A DNA stretch of 64,000 nt from Paraburkholderia phenoliruptrix (GCF_019511605.1 NZ_JAEUAV010000006.1:1-64000), one strand, 5' to 3'. Numbered from the stretch's first letter, positions 50,805 to 60,249 are shown. Numbers and translations are program-made. The notes: generated from the sequence alone by a model not told the origin.

Positions 50805-51293
50805 TGCGTTGGAACGCGGCGGCGAGCGCGGGCGTTGAAGGCTGGAGTGAAAGGCCAGCTATATCCACCACTGCAACGATGTCAGTGAAAGCGGCATTGC
50901 CGGATGAGGTCTGGCATGCGTTCTCGACGAACGTGTGCTGCCGTGTATCAGGAGCGGGGAGTTGACGGGCGTGTTGGTGGACTGCTGCGCATCGCTGTGC
51001 GCCAGGGCGTCGCGCAGTGCAACGCCCGGCGTCGTAAAAGCCGCATTCAGGACGGCTCGTGGAATGAAGCTTCAGGCATTAATCAACCGGACGGTTGGAC
51101 CACGAGCACGTTTGTATGATCACGCACCGCGTGCACGGTGCAGAGGATCAGCCCCCTCACCCGCACGACGATGCGTGCGCGGCCTGACGCGAGCACAGCA
51201 CGTCCGCGGCAAGCGACCCAAGCGGGGCGAGCGAAGCGGACGACACCCCGGTCATGATGACTCGCTCCGCTCCATATCGAGGAGTAAATCGCC

Positions 51294-51318
51294 GGATGCG
51301 GGCACCACGCCCGCATCC
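51294..51318 (-). terminator. Hairpin terminator after the SDR gene
   Basis: GGATGCGGGC and GCCCGCATCC form a perfect 10-bp stem with a 5-base loop, ten bases after the SDR stop codon. No T-run follows on the minus strand, so termination may be weak or factor-assisted. Confidence 0.6.
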
Positions 51319-51327
51319 GCCCCGCGC

Positions 51328-52092
51328 TTAAATCTGTTGCTGGCCGCCATCGACGAACAGTTCGGCGCCGTTCACGAAGCTCGCGTCGTCGGACGCGAGG
51401 AACAGCGCGGCGCTCGCGATTTCAGCGGCTTCGCCGAGACGGCCCATTGGAATCTGAGCGGCCAGGTAATCGGCGAGGCCTTGCTGCTGGGCCGCGTCCG
51501 GCCCGGCGAGATCCAGCAAGCCGGGAGTACGCGTGGCGCCCGGGCTGATCGTGTTCACGCGGATGCGGCGCTCCTTCAGATCGAGAATCCAGCTGCGTGC
51601 AAAGGCCCGCACTGCCGCCTTCGAGGCCGAGTACACACTGAATGCCGCCGTACCCGCGCTGCCTGCCGTCGAACCGGTCAGGATCACCGATGCACCTTCC
51701 GCAAGCAGCGGCAGCGCCTTTTGCACCGTGAACAGCACGCCCTTGACGTTACGGTCGAATGTGTCGTCGAAGTGCTCCTCGGTAATGCTGCCGAGCGGCA
51801 GCATCGAGCCGCCGCCGGCATTCGCGAACAGCACGTCGAGGCGTCCGTGTTCTTCCTTGATCTGCGCATAGAGCGCGTCGAGTTCGCTGAGCTTCGTTGA
51901 ATCGACCCGTACGCCCGTCGCCTTGCCGCCGGCTTCGCGAATCGCCTTCACGGCCGAATCGAGCTCTGCCTGACGACGGCCGGTAAGGTAGACGTGCGCG
52001 CCTTCAGCGGCGAAGCGCTGGGCGCTGGCGAGGCCAATGCCGCTAGTTGCGCCGGTAACGAGTGCGATCTTGTTTTCCAGTTTGCGTGCCAT
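51328..52092 (-). CDS. SDR family oxidoreductase
   Basis: A 254-residue classical short-chain dehydrogenase starting [20 protein letters not shown], with NAD(P) motif [13 protein letters not shown] in place of NNAG, catalytic Ser in ILTGSTAG and YSASK with Tyr and Lys intact. The basic residues after the first strand (TGRRQ) favour NADP(H). GAAGGAG lies upstream of the ATG. It is divergent from a LysR regulator, which is probably its controller, and ends in a hairpin terminator. Substrate unknown. Confidence 0.88.
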   Translation of the reverse strand: MARKLENKIALVTGATSGIGLASAQRFAAEGAHVYLTGRRQAELDSAVKAIREAGGKATGVRVDSTKLSELDALYAQIKEEHGRLDVLFANAGGGSMLPLGSITEEHFDDTFDRNVKGVLFTVQKALPLLAEGASVILTGSTAGSAGTAAFSVYSASKAAVRAFARSWILDLKERRIRVNTISPGATRTPGLLDLAGPDAAQQQGLADYLAAQIPMGRLGEAAEIASAALFLASDDASFVNGAELFVDGGQQQI

Positions 52093-52192
52093 GGTGCTGC
52101 TCCTTCGAATGAGTGGGTGGGTTGAACTGCGCCCGGTGTTGTGTGCTGCCATGTGAGAAGAATATCGACGCATCAGCACATCCGAAATAGAA

Positions 52193-52207
52193 TTGATTGC
52201 AATCCAA
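52193..52207. promoter_or_regulatory. Palindromic LysR-type binding site between SDR and lysR
   Basis: GATTGCAATC (52195-52204) is a perfect palindrome, flanked by TT and CAA to give a near-symmetric 15-base site, 29 bases upstream of the lysR start and about 100 bases from the SDR start. A second TTGCAA follows at about 52210. Location between divergent regulator and target is standard for LysR proteins. Confidence 0.5.
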
Positions 52208-52235
52208 CGTTGCAAAAATGAAAAGATGAGGAACG

Positions 52236-53153
52236 ATGGCAAAACTGCCTGATTTCGAAGGACTCGCGATGTTCGCCAAGGTCGCGGAGGAAGGGTCGTT
52301 TGCGGCCGCGGCGCGGGCGATGGGCGTGTCGGTGGCCACTGTCTCGCGCGGCGTGGCCCGTCTGGAGGACCGGTTGGGCGCGCGGCTTTTCAACCGCACG
52401 TCGCGCCAGCTCTCGGTCACCGAGTTTGGCCGCACGATCTGCGAGAAGGCCGGCGATATTTACCGCCAGGCCGAGGAGGCGGAAAGCGCCGCGCGTGAAC
52501 TGTCGGTGCAGCCGCGCGGCCTGGTGCGCCTCGCTGTGCCTATGTCGTTCGGGCTGCGCTGGGTCGCGCCGTTACTGCCCGCCTTCTTTCGGACCTACCC
52601 GGAAGTGTCGATCGACCTGCATCTGTCCGACGCGTCGGTCGATCTGGTTGCCGAGGGCTTTGACGCCGCGTTGCGCATTGCGGCCTTGCCGGATTCGTCG
52701 CTGGTCGCGCGACGATTGTGCGCGGTCACGCAGTACCTGGTCGCGTCGCCGCAATACCTGGAGCGCGAGGGGTGGCCCACGCATCCGCGTGAGCTCGTGG
52801 ACCGGCCGTGCCTTTCGTACGCCTATCGCGCGGGCAGCGAGGTATGGCGCTTCAGGAACGACGCGGGCGAAGAAGAACCCGTCGTGCCGACAGGGCCGCT
52901 GCGCGTGACGAATTCCGAGGCGCTGTTGCCCACGCTGCTCGACGGTCTCGCAATCGGCGAGTTGCCCGAGTTCATGGCCGGCGAATATCTGGCCGATGGC
53001 CGCCTGCAAGCCATTCTTACCGACTGGTCGCTCACGAAGGGCGGCCTTTACTTCGTCACGCCGTCGGCGCGCGCACGGCCCGCAAAGGTGCGCGTACTGT
53101 CGGACTACTTCGCCGAACATCTGTCCGATCCGACGTGGCGATGGCCGAAGTAG
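52236..53153 (+). CDS. LysR-family transcriptional regulator divergent from the SDR
   Basis: A 305-residue regulator starting [20 protein letters not shown]. The N-terminal helix-turn-helix reads [20 protein letters not shown] with [16 protein letters not shown] in the linker, and the effector domain ([20 protein letters not shown]) follows the CrgA-like pattern. It is transcribed away from the SDR gene with 143 bases between start codons and a palindromic site in the middle. It probably regulates the SDR and itself. Confidence 0.88.
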   Translation: MAKLPDFEGLAMFAKVAEEGSFAAAARAMGVSVATVSRGVARLEDRLGARLFNRTSRQLSVTEFGRTICEKAGDIYRQAEEAESAARELSVQPRGLVRLAVPMSFGLRWVAPLLPAFFRTYPEVSIDLHLSDASVDLVAEGFDAALRIAALPDSSLVARRLCAVTQYLVASPQYLEREGWPTHPRELVDRPCLSYAYRAGSEVWRFRNDAGEEEPVVPTGPLRVTNSEALLPTLLDGLAIGELPEFMAGEYLADGRLQAILTDWSLTKGGLYFVTPSARARPAKVRVLSDYFAEHLSDPTWRWPK

Positions 53154-53307
53154 CCGCCGCGGCTGCACGTCGCCGGGCCGCGCGGAACTGGTCGCGGGAC
53201 TGATCGCGGGACTGATCGTTGTAGCCCGGCTATCGCTTCCTTAGGTGGGGTGGAATAAAGCACCGACTGCCGTGTTCACCCATACAGAACATCACCAGGG
53301 AAGAGCG

Positions 53308-53796
53308 ATGACTCTAGTTAATACTCCGAAGCATCTTGCCAAGTTCGCGCTTGCGGTCTGCGTGTCTTGTGCGACGGCGCCTGCTGCATTCGCGGCGAGC
53401 GCCGGCACGCACGCCGAGGCTGGCCCAGAAGCGGCGTTCCTCGAAGAGAACGAAATAGCAATGACGAAGATGATGGACGGCATGGACGCCAAACCGTCAG
53501 GCGACGTCGACAAAGACTTCGTCGCGATGATGATTCCGCATCATCAAGGCGCGATCGATATGGCGCAAGCGGAACTCAGACACGGAAAGAACGAGCAGTT
53601 GCGCCGGATCGCGCAGGAAATCATCGTCGAGCAACAGCAGGAGATAGTCGCCATGCGCATTGCGTTGGGGCAGCCGTTGCCGCCGTCGGCCGCTGCACCG
53701 GATCAGATGGGTCCGGGCCACGCATCAGGTTCTGCCGCGCAGCCGACCCACCACAGCATGTCCGGATCGATGTCCAATCAAGAGGATCAGCAATGA
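53308..53796 (+). CDS. DUF305 family exported protein
   Basis: A 162-residue secreted protein with a cleavable signal peptide (FALAVCVSCATAPAAFAASA) and a helical ferritin-like DUF305 domain containing the hallmark MMIPHHQGAIDMAQAEL. The C terminus is rich in His and Met (HHSMSGSMSN), as in many DUF305 proteins; metal, perhaps copper, binding is suspected but not established. AGGGAAG lies upstream of the ATG. Its stop overlaps the start of the beta-propeller gene (ATGA), so the two are made together. Confidence 0.85.
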   Translation: MTLVNTPKHLAKFALAVCVSCATAPAAFAASAGTHAEAGPEAAFLEENEIAMTKMMDGMDAKPSGDVDKDFVAMMIPHHQGAIDMAQAELRHGKNEQLRRIAQEIIVEQQQEIVAMRIALGQPLPPSAAAPDQMGPGHASGSAAQPTHHSMSGSMSNQEDQQ

Positions 53797-55271
53797 AGAA
53801 GAACCTTTCCCGATTTTGCGTCGCCGCGAGCCTTGCCGGCTTTGCACTTGCCGGCTCTGCGTGGGCCGGTCAGGCACCCGGCGCGGCCAGCGCGCCTGAT
53901 ATCGCTGTCAGCCATCACGACCGTGTTTATGCGGCCGAGCAGTTCTCCAACACCGTCTCTGTGACGGACCCGGCGGACAACCGGCTGCTCGGCGTGATCC
54001 GGCTGGGCGACCCTTCGCCGACGAACTTCAGCCCGCTGTATCGCGGACAGGTTCTGGTTCACGGCATGGGGTTCTCGCCGGACCACAAGACGATCGCTGT
54101 CGTGTCCATCGGGTCGAACTCGGTCTCGTTCATCGACACCGCGACGAATGCCGTAAAACACGTGACCTATGTCGGACGCTCACCGCACGAAGCCTTCTTC
54201 ACGCCCGACGGCAAGGAAGTATGGGTGACCGTGCGCGGCGAGAACTACGTGTCCGTACTCGACGCAGCGACGTTCGAAGAAAAGACCCGCATTACGGTGC
54301 CCGCCGGCCCCGGCATGCAGATCTTCTCGCCGGATGGAAAATACGGGTATGTGTGCTCGTCGTTCAATCCAGAAACGGACGTGATCTCGGTGGCGGACCA
54401 CCAGATCGTGGCCAAGGTCAAACAGGACAGTCCTTTCTGTCCGAACATCGCGGCGAGCCCGGACGGCAAAGAGGTGTGGTTCACTCTCAAGGACGTGGGC
54501 AGGACCCAGGTGTTCGAGGCTCAGCCGCCCTTCAGGCTTCTGAAGACGCTCGACACCGGTCCCATCACCAACCACGTGAACCTGGTCAAGAACAGCAACG
54601 GCACGTTCGCGTACGTGACCGTTGGCGGGCTGAACGAGGTCAAGGTCTATCGCACCGGCACCTTTGAGCAGGTCGCGACCATTCCCGTCGGCAATCTGCC
54701 GCATGGCATCTGGCCGTCCGGAGACGGCACGCGGGTCTATGTCGGGCTTGAAAACGGCGACGCACTGGCCGCGATCGACACGTTGACCAACAAGGTCATC
54801 GCGCAGATTCCGATTGGCCAGGCGCCGCAGGCGGTGACCTACGTTCCGGGCGGGGTGCCCGAAGGCGACGGCACGCAGAATCTGCAGCCGCTCGGCGTGG
54901 CGGGCAACACGGTGCATCTGCATCTGACGGCGGCGGATGCAGGCACTTCGGCGCCGGCGAATCCGCCGACCAGCGTCGCGCTTTTCGATCAGGGCCTGCT
55001 GCAAGTGCTGCAGGCCTCGGTGACCGGGCTCAAACCGAAGCAGCCTTACGTGCTCGGACTGTCCGACAACCCAGCCGGCCACGGCGCGATCGAGGGACTC
55101 GCCACCTTCATGACGAATCCGGCTGGCTCGGCCATCGTGAACGCGATCGGGCAGATTCGTCAGGTGGTATCGGTCAATGGGCCGCAGCCGGCCAGCGGCC
55201 GTCGCTATCTGGTGATCGCGCCGCAGGTGGATGGAAAGCCGGGTGCGCCGGTTCAGGTGCAGGCGCTGTGA
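53793..55271 (+). CDS. Exported YncE-like beta-propeller protein
   Basis: A 492-residue secreted protein: signal peptide (SRFCVAASLAGFALAGSAWA) and then a seven-bladed propeller of YVTN/YncE type with repeats such as NTVSVTDPADNRLLGVIRLG, GENYVSVLDAATFEEKTRI and NEVKVYRTGTFEQVATIPVG. The last 130 residues form a separate beta-rich domain (VHLHLTAADAGTSAPANP). Translationally coupled to the DUF305 gene and followed by an intrinsic terminator, so the pair is a two-gene operon. Ligand unknown; a metal-related periplasmic role is a guess from the partner. Confidence 0.83.
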   Translation: MKKNLSRFCVAASLAGFALAGSAWAGQAPGAASAPDIAVSHHDRVYAAEQFSNTVSVTDPADNRLLGVIRLGDPSPTNFSPLYRGQVLVHGMGFSPDHKTIAVVSIGSNSVSFIDTATNAVKHVTYVGRSPHEAFFTPDGKEVWVTVRGENYVSVLDAATFEEKTRITVPAGPGMQIFSPDGKYGYVCSSFNPETDVISVADHQIVAKVKQDSPFCPNIAASPDGKEVWFTLKDVGRTQVFEAQPPFRLLKTLDTGPITNHVNLVKNSNGTFAYVTVGGLNEVKVYRTGTFEQVATIPVGNLPHGIWPSGDGTRVYVGLENGDALAAIDTLTNKVIAQIPIGQAPQAVTYVPGGVPEGDGTQNLQPLGVAGNTVHLHLTAADAGTSAPANPPTSVALFDQGLLQVLQASVTGLKPKQPYVLGLSDNPAGHGAIEGLATFMTNPAGSAIVNAIGQIRQVVSVNGPQPASGRRYLVIAPQVDGKPGAPVQVQAL

Positions 55272-55278
55272 TTGAGGC

Positions 55279-55303
55279 GAGGGGCCGCAAGGCCCCTCTT
55301 TTT
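55279..55303 (+). terminator. Intrinsic terminator of the DUF305/beta-propeller operon
   Basis: GAGGGGCC and GGCCCCTC form an 8-bp stem with GCAA tetraloop, followed by TTTTT, eight bases after the stop codon. Confidence 0.92.
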
Positions 55304-55418
55304 GCATGGCAGGCTGAAACGGCTTCTGTACCGGGCATCATCCCGCAAACCGTACAGGTACTGTACCGGCAACGCTGGCTAGAATGCATCAATCCCAGCC
55401 CGAACAGCGGAGCCCGCC

Positions 55419-56045
55419 ATGTTCTCAATCACGCTCAGCGCGCTGCCTGCCGGCATTTTGTTCGCGCTCGTCACCACCATCACGCCAGGCCCGAACAACA
55501 CCATGTTGCTCGCCTCGGGCGTGAACTTCGGCTTTCGCCGCACCTTGCCGCACATTTCGGGCATCAGCGCGGGGGTCGTGCTGTTGATGCTGTCGGTGGG
55601 CATCGGGCTCGGCGAGGCCTTCGTCCACTTCCCTGTGCTGTACACGGTGCTCGAGGTGGCGAGCGTCGCTTACCTGCTCTATCTCGCATGGAAGATCGGC
55701 ACGTCCGGCGAACTTAAGGTCAAGCAGGGCGAACGCCGGCCAATGAGGTTTTACGAAGCCATCGCGTTCCAGTGGGTGAACCCCAAGGCCTGGATGATGG
55801 TGCTGACGGCCGCCACGACCATTCACCTGAGCGAGAGCTACAGCATGAACGCCGTTGCCATGGCCGTGCTGTTCTACGTGATCGGCTTTCCGTGCATCTG
55901 CCTGTGGGCCGGCTTCGGCACCGCGATGCGGCGCGTGCTGTCCGACGCGCGGCGTCTGCGGGCCTTCAACATGACGATGGCGTTGCTGCTCGTGGCATCG
56001 CTCTACCCGATCGCGCTCAAGCTGTTCGACACGGCCACCGCCTGA
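55419..56045 (+). CDS. LysE/RhtB-family amino-acid exporter
   Basis: A 208-residue inner-membrane protein with about six spans. The family signature TPGPNNTMLLASG occurs near residue 24, followed by GFRRTLPHISGI and QWVNPKAWMM. LysE/RhtB proteins expel amino acids such as lysine, threonine or homoserine lactone. It stands alone, converging with the MocR regulator gene. Substrate not determinable from sequence. Confidence 0.88.
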   Translation: MFSITLSALPAGILFALVTTITPGPNNTMLLASGVNFGFRRTLPHISGISAGVVLLMLSVGIGLGEAFVHFPVLYTVLEVASVAYLLYLAWKIGTSGELKVKQGERRPMRFYEAIAFQWVNPKAWMMVLTAATTIHLSESYSMNAVAMAVLFYVIGFPCICLWAGFGTAMRRVLSDARRLRAFNMTMALLLVASLYPIALKLFDTATA

Positions 56046-56063
56046 GCCACACGTTTAGCGCGG

Positions 56064-57479
56064 CTAGACCGCCCCGCGCTGCACGCGTTCGATGAAGCGC
56101 CACAACGCGTCGTCGGTCGAATAGGGGGCGTTGAAGCGAAACCACGCGCTCGGCGCGTCGTCGGGGCGAAAGTACGAGCCGGGCGCGAGCCAGATGCCGT
56201 GCGTAAGCGCCGCCGTCGCGATGTCGCCGGCGCGCCCGGCGTCTATCGCAAGGCGCGCCCACAGAAAGAGACCGGCGCGCGGCCGATGAAACACCTCGAG
56301 ACCGAGCGAGTCGAGCCGCTCCTCGACCGTGGCATGCGCGAGCTTGAGCCGCTCGTTCACCGCTTCCACGTGACGCGCGTAGCGCCCCTCGAGCAGCACC
56401 TTGTCGACGATCCGCTCGATGGCCTCCGACGACGTCAAACCCACCGCCATCTTGGTGCGCGCCAGTTCGCGCAGCACCGCGCGCTCGGCCACGACATAGC
56501 CGCAGCGCAGTCCCGGCGTGACGGTTTTGGAAAAACCGCCTACGTACAGCACACGCTGCAAGCCCTCCATCGCGGCGAACAGCGGCGCGCCGGACGGCGC
56601 GAGCTCGCGGCTCACGTCGTCCTCGATCACCCACATGCGCTGACGCTCGGCGATCTGCAACAGACGGAAGGCCGCCGACATGCCGAAAGTCGCACCGGTC
56701 GGATTCTGCAGCGTCGTGTTGACGAAGATGGCCTTGGGCTTGTGCTCGGCGACGAGCGCTTCGAGCACGTCGGTATCCACACCGGCGGGCGTGCGCGGCA
56801 CGCCATGCACCACGAGCCCAGCCAGCTTGAGAATCTGCAGCAGATTGCAATAGCCCGGATCTTCGACGATCACTGCGTCGCCCGCGCGCAGCAACGTGCG
56901 CACGATCAGATCCAGGCCCTGCGTCGCTCCCTGAGTGAGCAGCACGTTGGACACGTCGACAGGCAAGCCATAGCGGTCGAGCTGCTCGGCAATGCGCTCG
57001 CGCAGCGGCGCAAAACCGTACGGGTGGCCGTAATCGCCGAGCCGCGCGGCGGGCACGCGGCTCATTGCGCGCAGCGCGTGCTGCAGGCCGGTTTCGTTGA
57101 TCCATTCGTTCGGCAGCCAGCCGCCGCCAGCCTTGATCGGCACGGAATGATCGGCGAATACGTCGGACAGCAGCCAGGTCGCGGTGAGGCTGGGCGGCTG
57201 CCAGTCGGTGACGGCGGCGCGCGGCGCGGGCGAGCGCGCCGCGACGCGATAACCAGAGCCGCGGCGCGCGACTACCAGCCCCATCGACACCAGACGGTTG
57301 TACGCCTCGGTCACCGTGAAGGTGCTCAGTTCGTGGGTCTGCGCCAGTTGCCGCACCGACGGCAACAGCGCGCCCGCGCGCAGCGACTGCGCCTCGATGG
57401 CCTGCGCGAAACCCTGCACGACCTGCTCGACCAGCGTCGGGGCGGCGCGCCGGTCGCGCTCGAGGTTCAATTCGATCAT
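56064..57479 (-). CDS. MocR-family regulator (GntR helix-turn-helix plus aminotransferase domain)
   Basis: A 471-residue PLP-dependent regulator starting MIELNLERDRRAAPTLV. Residues 10-75 are a GntR-type winged helix (GALLPSVRQLAQTHELSTFT, then VTEAYNRLVSMGLV); the rest is a fold-type I aminotransferase with PLP Lys in VGGFSKTVTPGLR and Asp in IEDPGYCN. MocR proteins sense an amino compound through PLP and usually control a divergent gene. Here a beta-alanine:pyruvate-type aminotransferase is divergent, 221 bases away. A start at 57497 is also possible. Confidence 0.88.
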   Translation of the reverse strand: MIELNLERDRRAAPTLVEQVVQGFAQAIEAQSLRAGALLPSVRQLAQTHELSTFTVTEAYNRLVSMGLVVARRGSGYRVAARSPAPRAAVTDWQPPSLTATWLLSDVFADHSVPIKAGGGWLPNEWINETGLQHALRAMSRVPAARLGDYGHPYGFAPLRERIAEQLDRYGLPVDVSNVLLTQGATQGLDLIVRTLLRAGDAVIVEDPGYCNLLQILKLAGLVVHGVPRTPAGVDTDVLEALVAEHKPKAIFVNTTLQNPTGATFGMSAAFRLLQIAERQRMWVIEDDVSRELAPSGAPLFAAMEGLQRVLYVGGFSKTVTPGLRCGYVVAERAVLRELARTKMAVGLTSSEAIERIVDKVLLEGRYARHVEAVNERLKLAHATVEERLDSLGLEVFHRPRAGLFLWARLAIDAGRAGDIATAALTHGIWLAPGSYFRPDDAPSAWFRFNAPYSTDDALWRFIERVQRGAV

Positions 57480-57700
57480 GATGAGCAATCGGGACAAAGA
57501 AGTCGGCCGCGGCCGACGGCTGGAAGCGATGACCTCGGCACAGTTGCCGCGAATTCACCAACACAGTTAGCGCGACACCGCGTCAACTGTTTATGCCGCC
57601 ATTAAACCGCGAACGCTACAGTTTTGGCTATGCCCCGGTGGAATCCCCCGGGCAACGCCCAAAGCAAGTCCCGCTTGGGAAACCGCTTCGAGGAGAAACC

Positions 57701-59029
57701 ATGACTTCGCGCCCTGTCATCGACGATCTGTCGTCTTTCTGGATGCCCTTCACCGCCAACCGCCAGTTCAAGGCCGCACCGCGCCTGCTAGAGTCGGCGA
57801 AAGGCATGTACTACCGCAGCACCGACGGCCGCGAAGTGCTCGACGGCTGCGCGGGCCTCTGGTGCGTGAACGCCGGCCACGGCCGCGACGAGATTGTCGC
57901 GGCGATCACGCAGCAGCTCTCTAAACTGGACTTTGCGCCCACGTTCCAGATGGGCCACCCGCTCGCGTTCGAAGCGGCCACCAAGGTCGCCGAGCTGATG
58001 CCCGAGGGCCTCGACCGTATCTTCTTCACGAACTCCGGTTCGGAGTCCGTCGACACCGCGCTGAAAATCGCGCTCGCCTATCACCGCTCGCGCGGCGAAG
58101 CGCAGCGCACGCGCCTGATTGGCCGTGAACGCGGTTATCACGGCGTGGGCTTTGGCGGCATTTCGGTGGGCGGCATTGCGCCGAACCGCAAAACGTTTTC
58201 CGGTGCGTTGCTGCCGGCGGTCGACCACTTGCCGCATACGCACAACCTCGAGCAGAACGCATTCTCCAAAGGCCAGCCGGCGTGGGGCGCGCATCTCGCG
58301 GACGAACTGGAGCGCATCGTCGCGCTGCACGATGCATCGACGATCGCCGCGGTGATCGTGGAACCGGTCGCGGGCTCGACCGGCGTGCTGATTCCGCCGC
58401 AAGGCTATCTGCAGAAGCTGCGCGAAATCTGCACGAAGCACGGCATCCTGCTGATTTTCGACGAAGTGATCACGGGCTTTGGCCGCGTGGGCAAAGCCAC
58501 GGCCAGCGAATATTTCGGCGTGACGCCCGACCTCATCACGATGGCCAAGGCGATCAACAACGCGTCAATTCCGATGGGCGCGGTCGCGGCCAGCCGCACG
58601 GTGCACGACACCATCGTCAACGCCGGCGCGCAAGGCGCGATCGAGCTGTTCCACGGCTACACGTATTCGGCGCATCCGGCCGCGGTCGCCGCCGCCATTG
58701 CCACGCTGGAGCTGTATCGCAAGGAGGGCCTGTTCGAGCGCGCGGCCACGCTCGCGCCCACGTTCGAAGCCGCCGCTCATTCGTTGCGCGGCACGAAGCA
58801 TGTGAAGGACATCCGCAATCTCGGGATGATCGCGGGCATCGAGCTCGAATCGCGCGACGGCGCGCCGGGCGCGCGCGCCTATGAGGCGTTCGTCAAATGC
58901 TTCGAGGCGGGCGTGCTGGTGCGCTTTACCGGCGACATTCTGGCGTTCTCGCCGCCGCTCATCATCAACGAAGAGCAGATTGCGCACATCTTCAAGACGG
59001 TTGGCGACGTGCTGGCCACCGTGCAGTAA
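57701..59029 (+). CDS. Omega-amino acid (beta-alanine):pyruvate aminotransferase
   Basis: A 442-residue class III PLP aminotransferase starting MTSRPVIDDLSSFWMPFTAN, with GAGGAG upstream. The opening SSFWMPFTANRQFK, the GLWCVNAGHGR segment, FFTNSGSESVDTALK, the PLP Asp in LIFDEVITGFGR and Lys in MAKAINNASIPMGAV are those of beta-alanine:pyruvate aminotransferases. It converts beta-alanine and pyruvate to malonate semialdehyde and alanine. The semialdehyde dehydrogenase usually downstream is absent. Probably regulated by the divergent MocR protein. Confidence 0.88.
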   Translation: MTSRPVIDDLSSFWMPFTANRQFKAAPRLLESAKGMYYRSTDGREVLDGCAGLWCVNAGHGRDEIVAAITQQLSKLDFAPTFQMGHPLAFEAATKVAELMPEGLDRIFFTNSGSESVDTALKIALAYHRSRGEAQRTRLIGRERGYHGVGFGGISVGGIAPNRKTFSGALLPAVDHLPHTHNLEQNAFSKGQPAWGAHLADELERIVALHDASTIAAVIVEPVAGSTGVLIPPQGYLQKLREICTKHGILLIFDEVITGFGRVGKATASEYFGVTPDLITMAKAINNASIPMGAVAASRTVHDTIVNAGAQGAIELFHGYTYSAHPAAVAAAIATLELYRKEGLFERAATLAPTFEAAAHSLRGTKHVKDIRNLGMIAGIELESRDGAPGARAYEAFVKCFEAGVLVRFTGDILAFSPPLIINEEQIAHIFKTVGDVLATVQ

Positions 59030-59036
59030 GGTTAGG

Positions 59037-59064
59037 CAAGCCGCGCGGAGCGGCGCGCGGCTTG
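59037..59064 (+). terminator. GC-rich hairpin after the aminotransferase gene
   Basis: CAAGCCGCGC and GCGCGGCTTG form a perfect 10-bp stem with an 8-base loop starting eight bases after the stop. No T-run follows; the next 150 bases are low-complexity GGT/GCTT-rich sequence with no gene. Confidence 0.6.
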
Positions 59065-59228
59065 TGCGAGGTGACTGCTTGCGGCTTGGTGGTGGCGGTT
59101 TGCTGGTGGCGGTTTGCGACTCGCTGGTTTCCGGTTGCCGCTCGTGCGAGCTGACTGCTTGTGGCTTGCCGGCTGCCGGGTGCGGCTCGCGGGTGCCGGC
59201 GGCCGGCAACCAGCGCCCCGCCGCCAGT

Positions 59229-59756
59229 TCAATGATGATGCGCGCGTGCGGCTCGCGTCTGCGCCGCCTTCTTGGCTGCGGCTGAGCGTCCGGCTGCGCC
59301 CTTGGTCGCAGCGGCCTTCTTTGCCGCCGCCGAGCGGCTCGCGGCCGGACGTTTGGCCGCCGCCGACTTCGCCTGCTTCGACATGGCCGAATGCGAAGCG
59401 CCGGCCTTGCTCTCGCGCTTCAACACATTGGTGCTGGTGCGCGAGCGCTTCGCCGTCGACTCCTTGCTGGCTGTCTTTTTCGCGGCGCCCTTGTTCTGTC
59501 CCGCGGCGCTGTCCTTCTCCGCCTTCTTGCGCGTGGCCTCGCTCGTTGCGCCCTTCTTCGGCGCCTTCAGATCGACGCCCGCGCGACGCGCTTCGGACAA
59601 TCCAATGGCGATGGCCTGCTTCGGCGAGCGGACCCCGTGCTTGCCGGCGCGTACCTTGTCCACCTGCTCCTTGACGAACTCTCCAGCTTGCGTGCTCGCC
59701 GATTTGCCGGCGCGTTTGTCGGCTTCGGCACGCTTGAGGGTTTTCTTCTCGGGCAT
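59229..59756 (-). CDS. DUF6496-like protein with histone H1-like lysine/alanine tail
   Basis: A 175-residue, strongly basic soluble protein. The N-terminal 60 residues (AGKSASTQAGEFVKEQVDKV, then GKHGVRSPKQAIAIGLSEAR) are the DUF6496 part. The remainder is a low-complexity tail of Ala, Lys and Ser (KRPAASRSAAAKKAAATKGA) like that of eukaryotic histone H1 and bacterial nucleoid proteins, ending RAHHH. DNA binding is likely from composition but not shown. Confidence 0.8.
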   Translation of the reverse strand: MPEKKTLKRAEADKRAGKSASTQAGEFVKEQVDKVRAGKHGVRSPKQAIAIGLSEARRAGVDLKAPKKGATSEATRKKAEKDSAAGQNKGAAKKTASKESTAKRSRTSTNVLKRESKAGASHSAMSKQAKSAAAKRPAASRSAAAKKAAATKGAAGRSAAAKKAAQTRAARAHHH

Positions 59757-59907
59757 GACAGTTCTCCGGTTGACTATGGCCCAACCGGTGCAGCAATGAC
59801 TGTGCCGAAGGGCCGGTACAGCATCTCAGGACTCGCGCCGTTCACGTGGACAGCGTATGGTGTAGTCAGGGACCGGCGCACCGGACCGGCCCGAACCGGA
59901 GACGTCC

Positions 59908-60159
59908 ATGAAGTTCCCCCACGTGCGCGCGGGTGCGCATATCGAAGGCGTTCACTGGATCGCCGAATACGCGGAAGACGTCCACGAGATTCGCATCTTT
60001 CGCGAAGGGCAGGAAATCGACGTCCACGATGCGCCTTCGTCGCTGTTCGGCGACGAGCAGAACGCGGGCTCGAAGAGCACCGCCGATCATCGCGCGGCCG
60101 AGGCTGCGGTGCTGGCTTATCTGAGGCGCTTTGTGGCGGAGCATGACGCGCAGGAGTAA
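59908..60159 (+). CDS. Small conserved hypothetical protein
   Basis: An 83-residue soluble protein starting MKFPHVRAGAHIEGVHWIAE, with GGAG seven bases upstream. It has two acidic strand-like segments (EDVHEIRIFREGQEIDVHDA) and a C-terminal helix (DHRAAEAAVLAYLRRFVAEH). I do not recognise a family. It stands alone between the DUF6496 gene and the T6SS island. Regular codon use and a good ribosome-binding site argue that it is real. Confidence 0.6.
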   Translation: MKFPHVRAGAHIEGVHWIAEYAEDVHEIRIFREGQEIDVHDAPSSLFGDEQNAGSKSTADHRAAEAAVLAYLRRFVAEHDAQE

Positions 60160-60249
60160 GCGGGCCCGCGTGGGTTGAGGGTGCGGGTGCGGGGTGCGGT
60201 GCGGGACGTCGATCGGGCGATTGAGAGCAGCAGTTCGGTTTCAGCAGCT

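Larger units (their letters stand above)
50509..51293. other. Gene-poor region between the oxidase operon and the SDR gene
   Basis: About 785 bases in which every open frame is short, lacks a convincing ribosome-binding site and has no recognisable family. Two inverted repeats are described separately. It may contain decayed gene remnants, but I could not recognise any parent. It carries the promoter of the oxidase operon at its left end. Confidence 0.5.

Noticed and set aside
50935-51900. A 321-codon plus-strand open frame over the gene-poor region and the SDR gene
   Set aside because: Two thirds of it is antisense to the SDR gene, and the remainder has no family features or good start site.
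56017-57564. A 515-codon alternative minus-strand frame over the MocR gene
   Set aside because: The frame ending at 56064 contains the GntR helix-turn-helix and PLP-lysine motifs; the alternative is Arg/Ala-rich and lacks any.
59065-59228. Low-complexity GCTTG/GGTTT-rich stretch considered as a repeat element
   Set aside because: No fixed unit could be defined; similar words recur irregularly, so it is noted only as low complexity.
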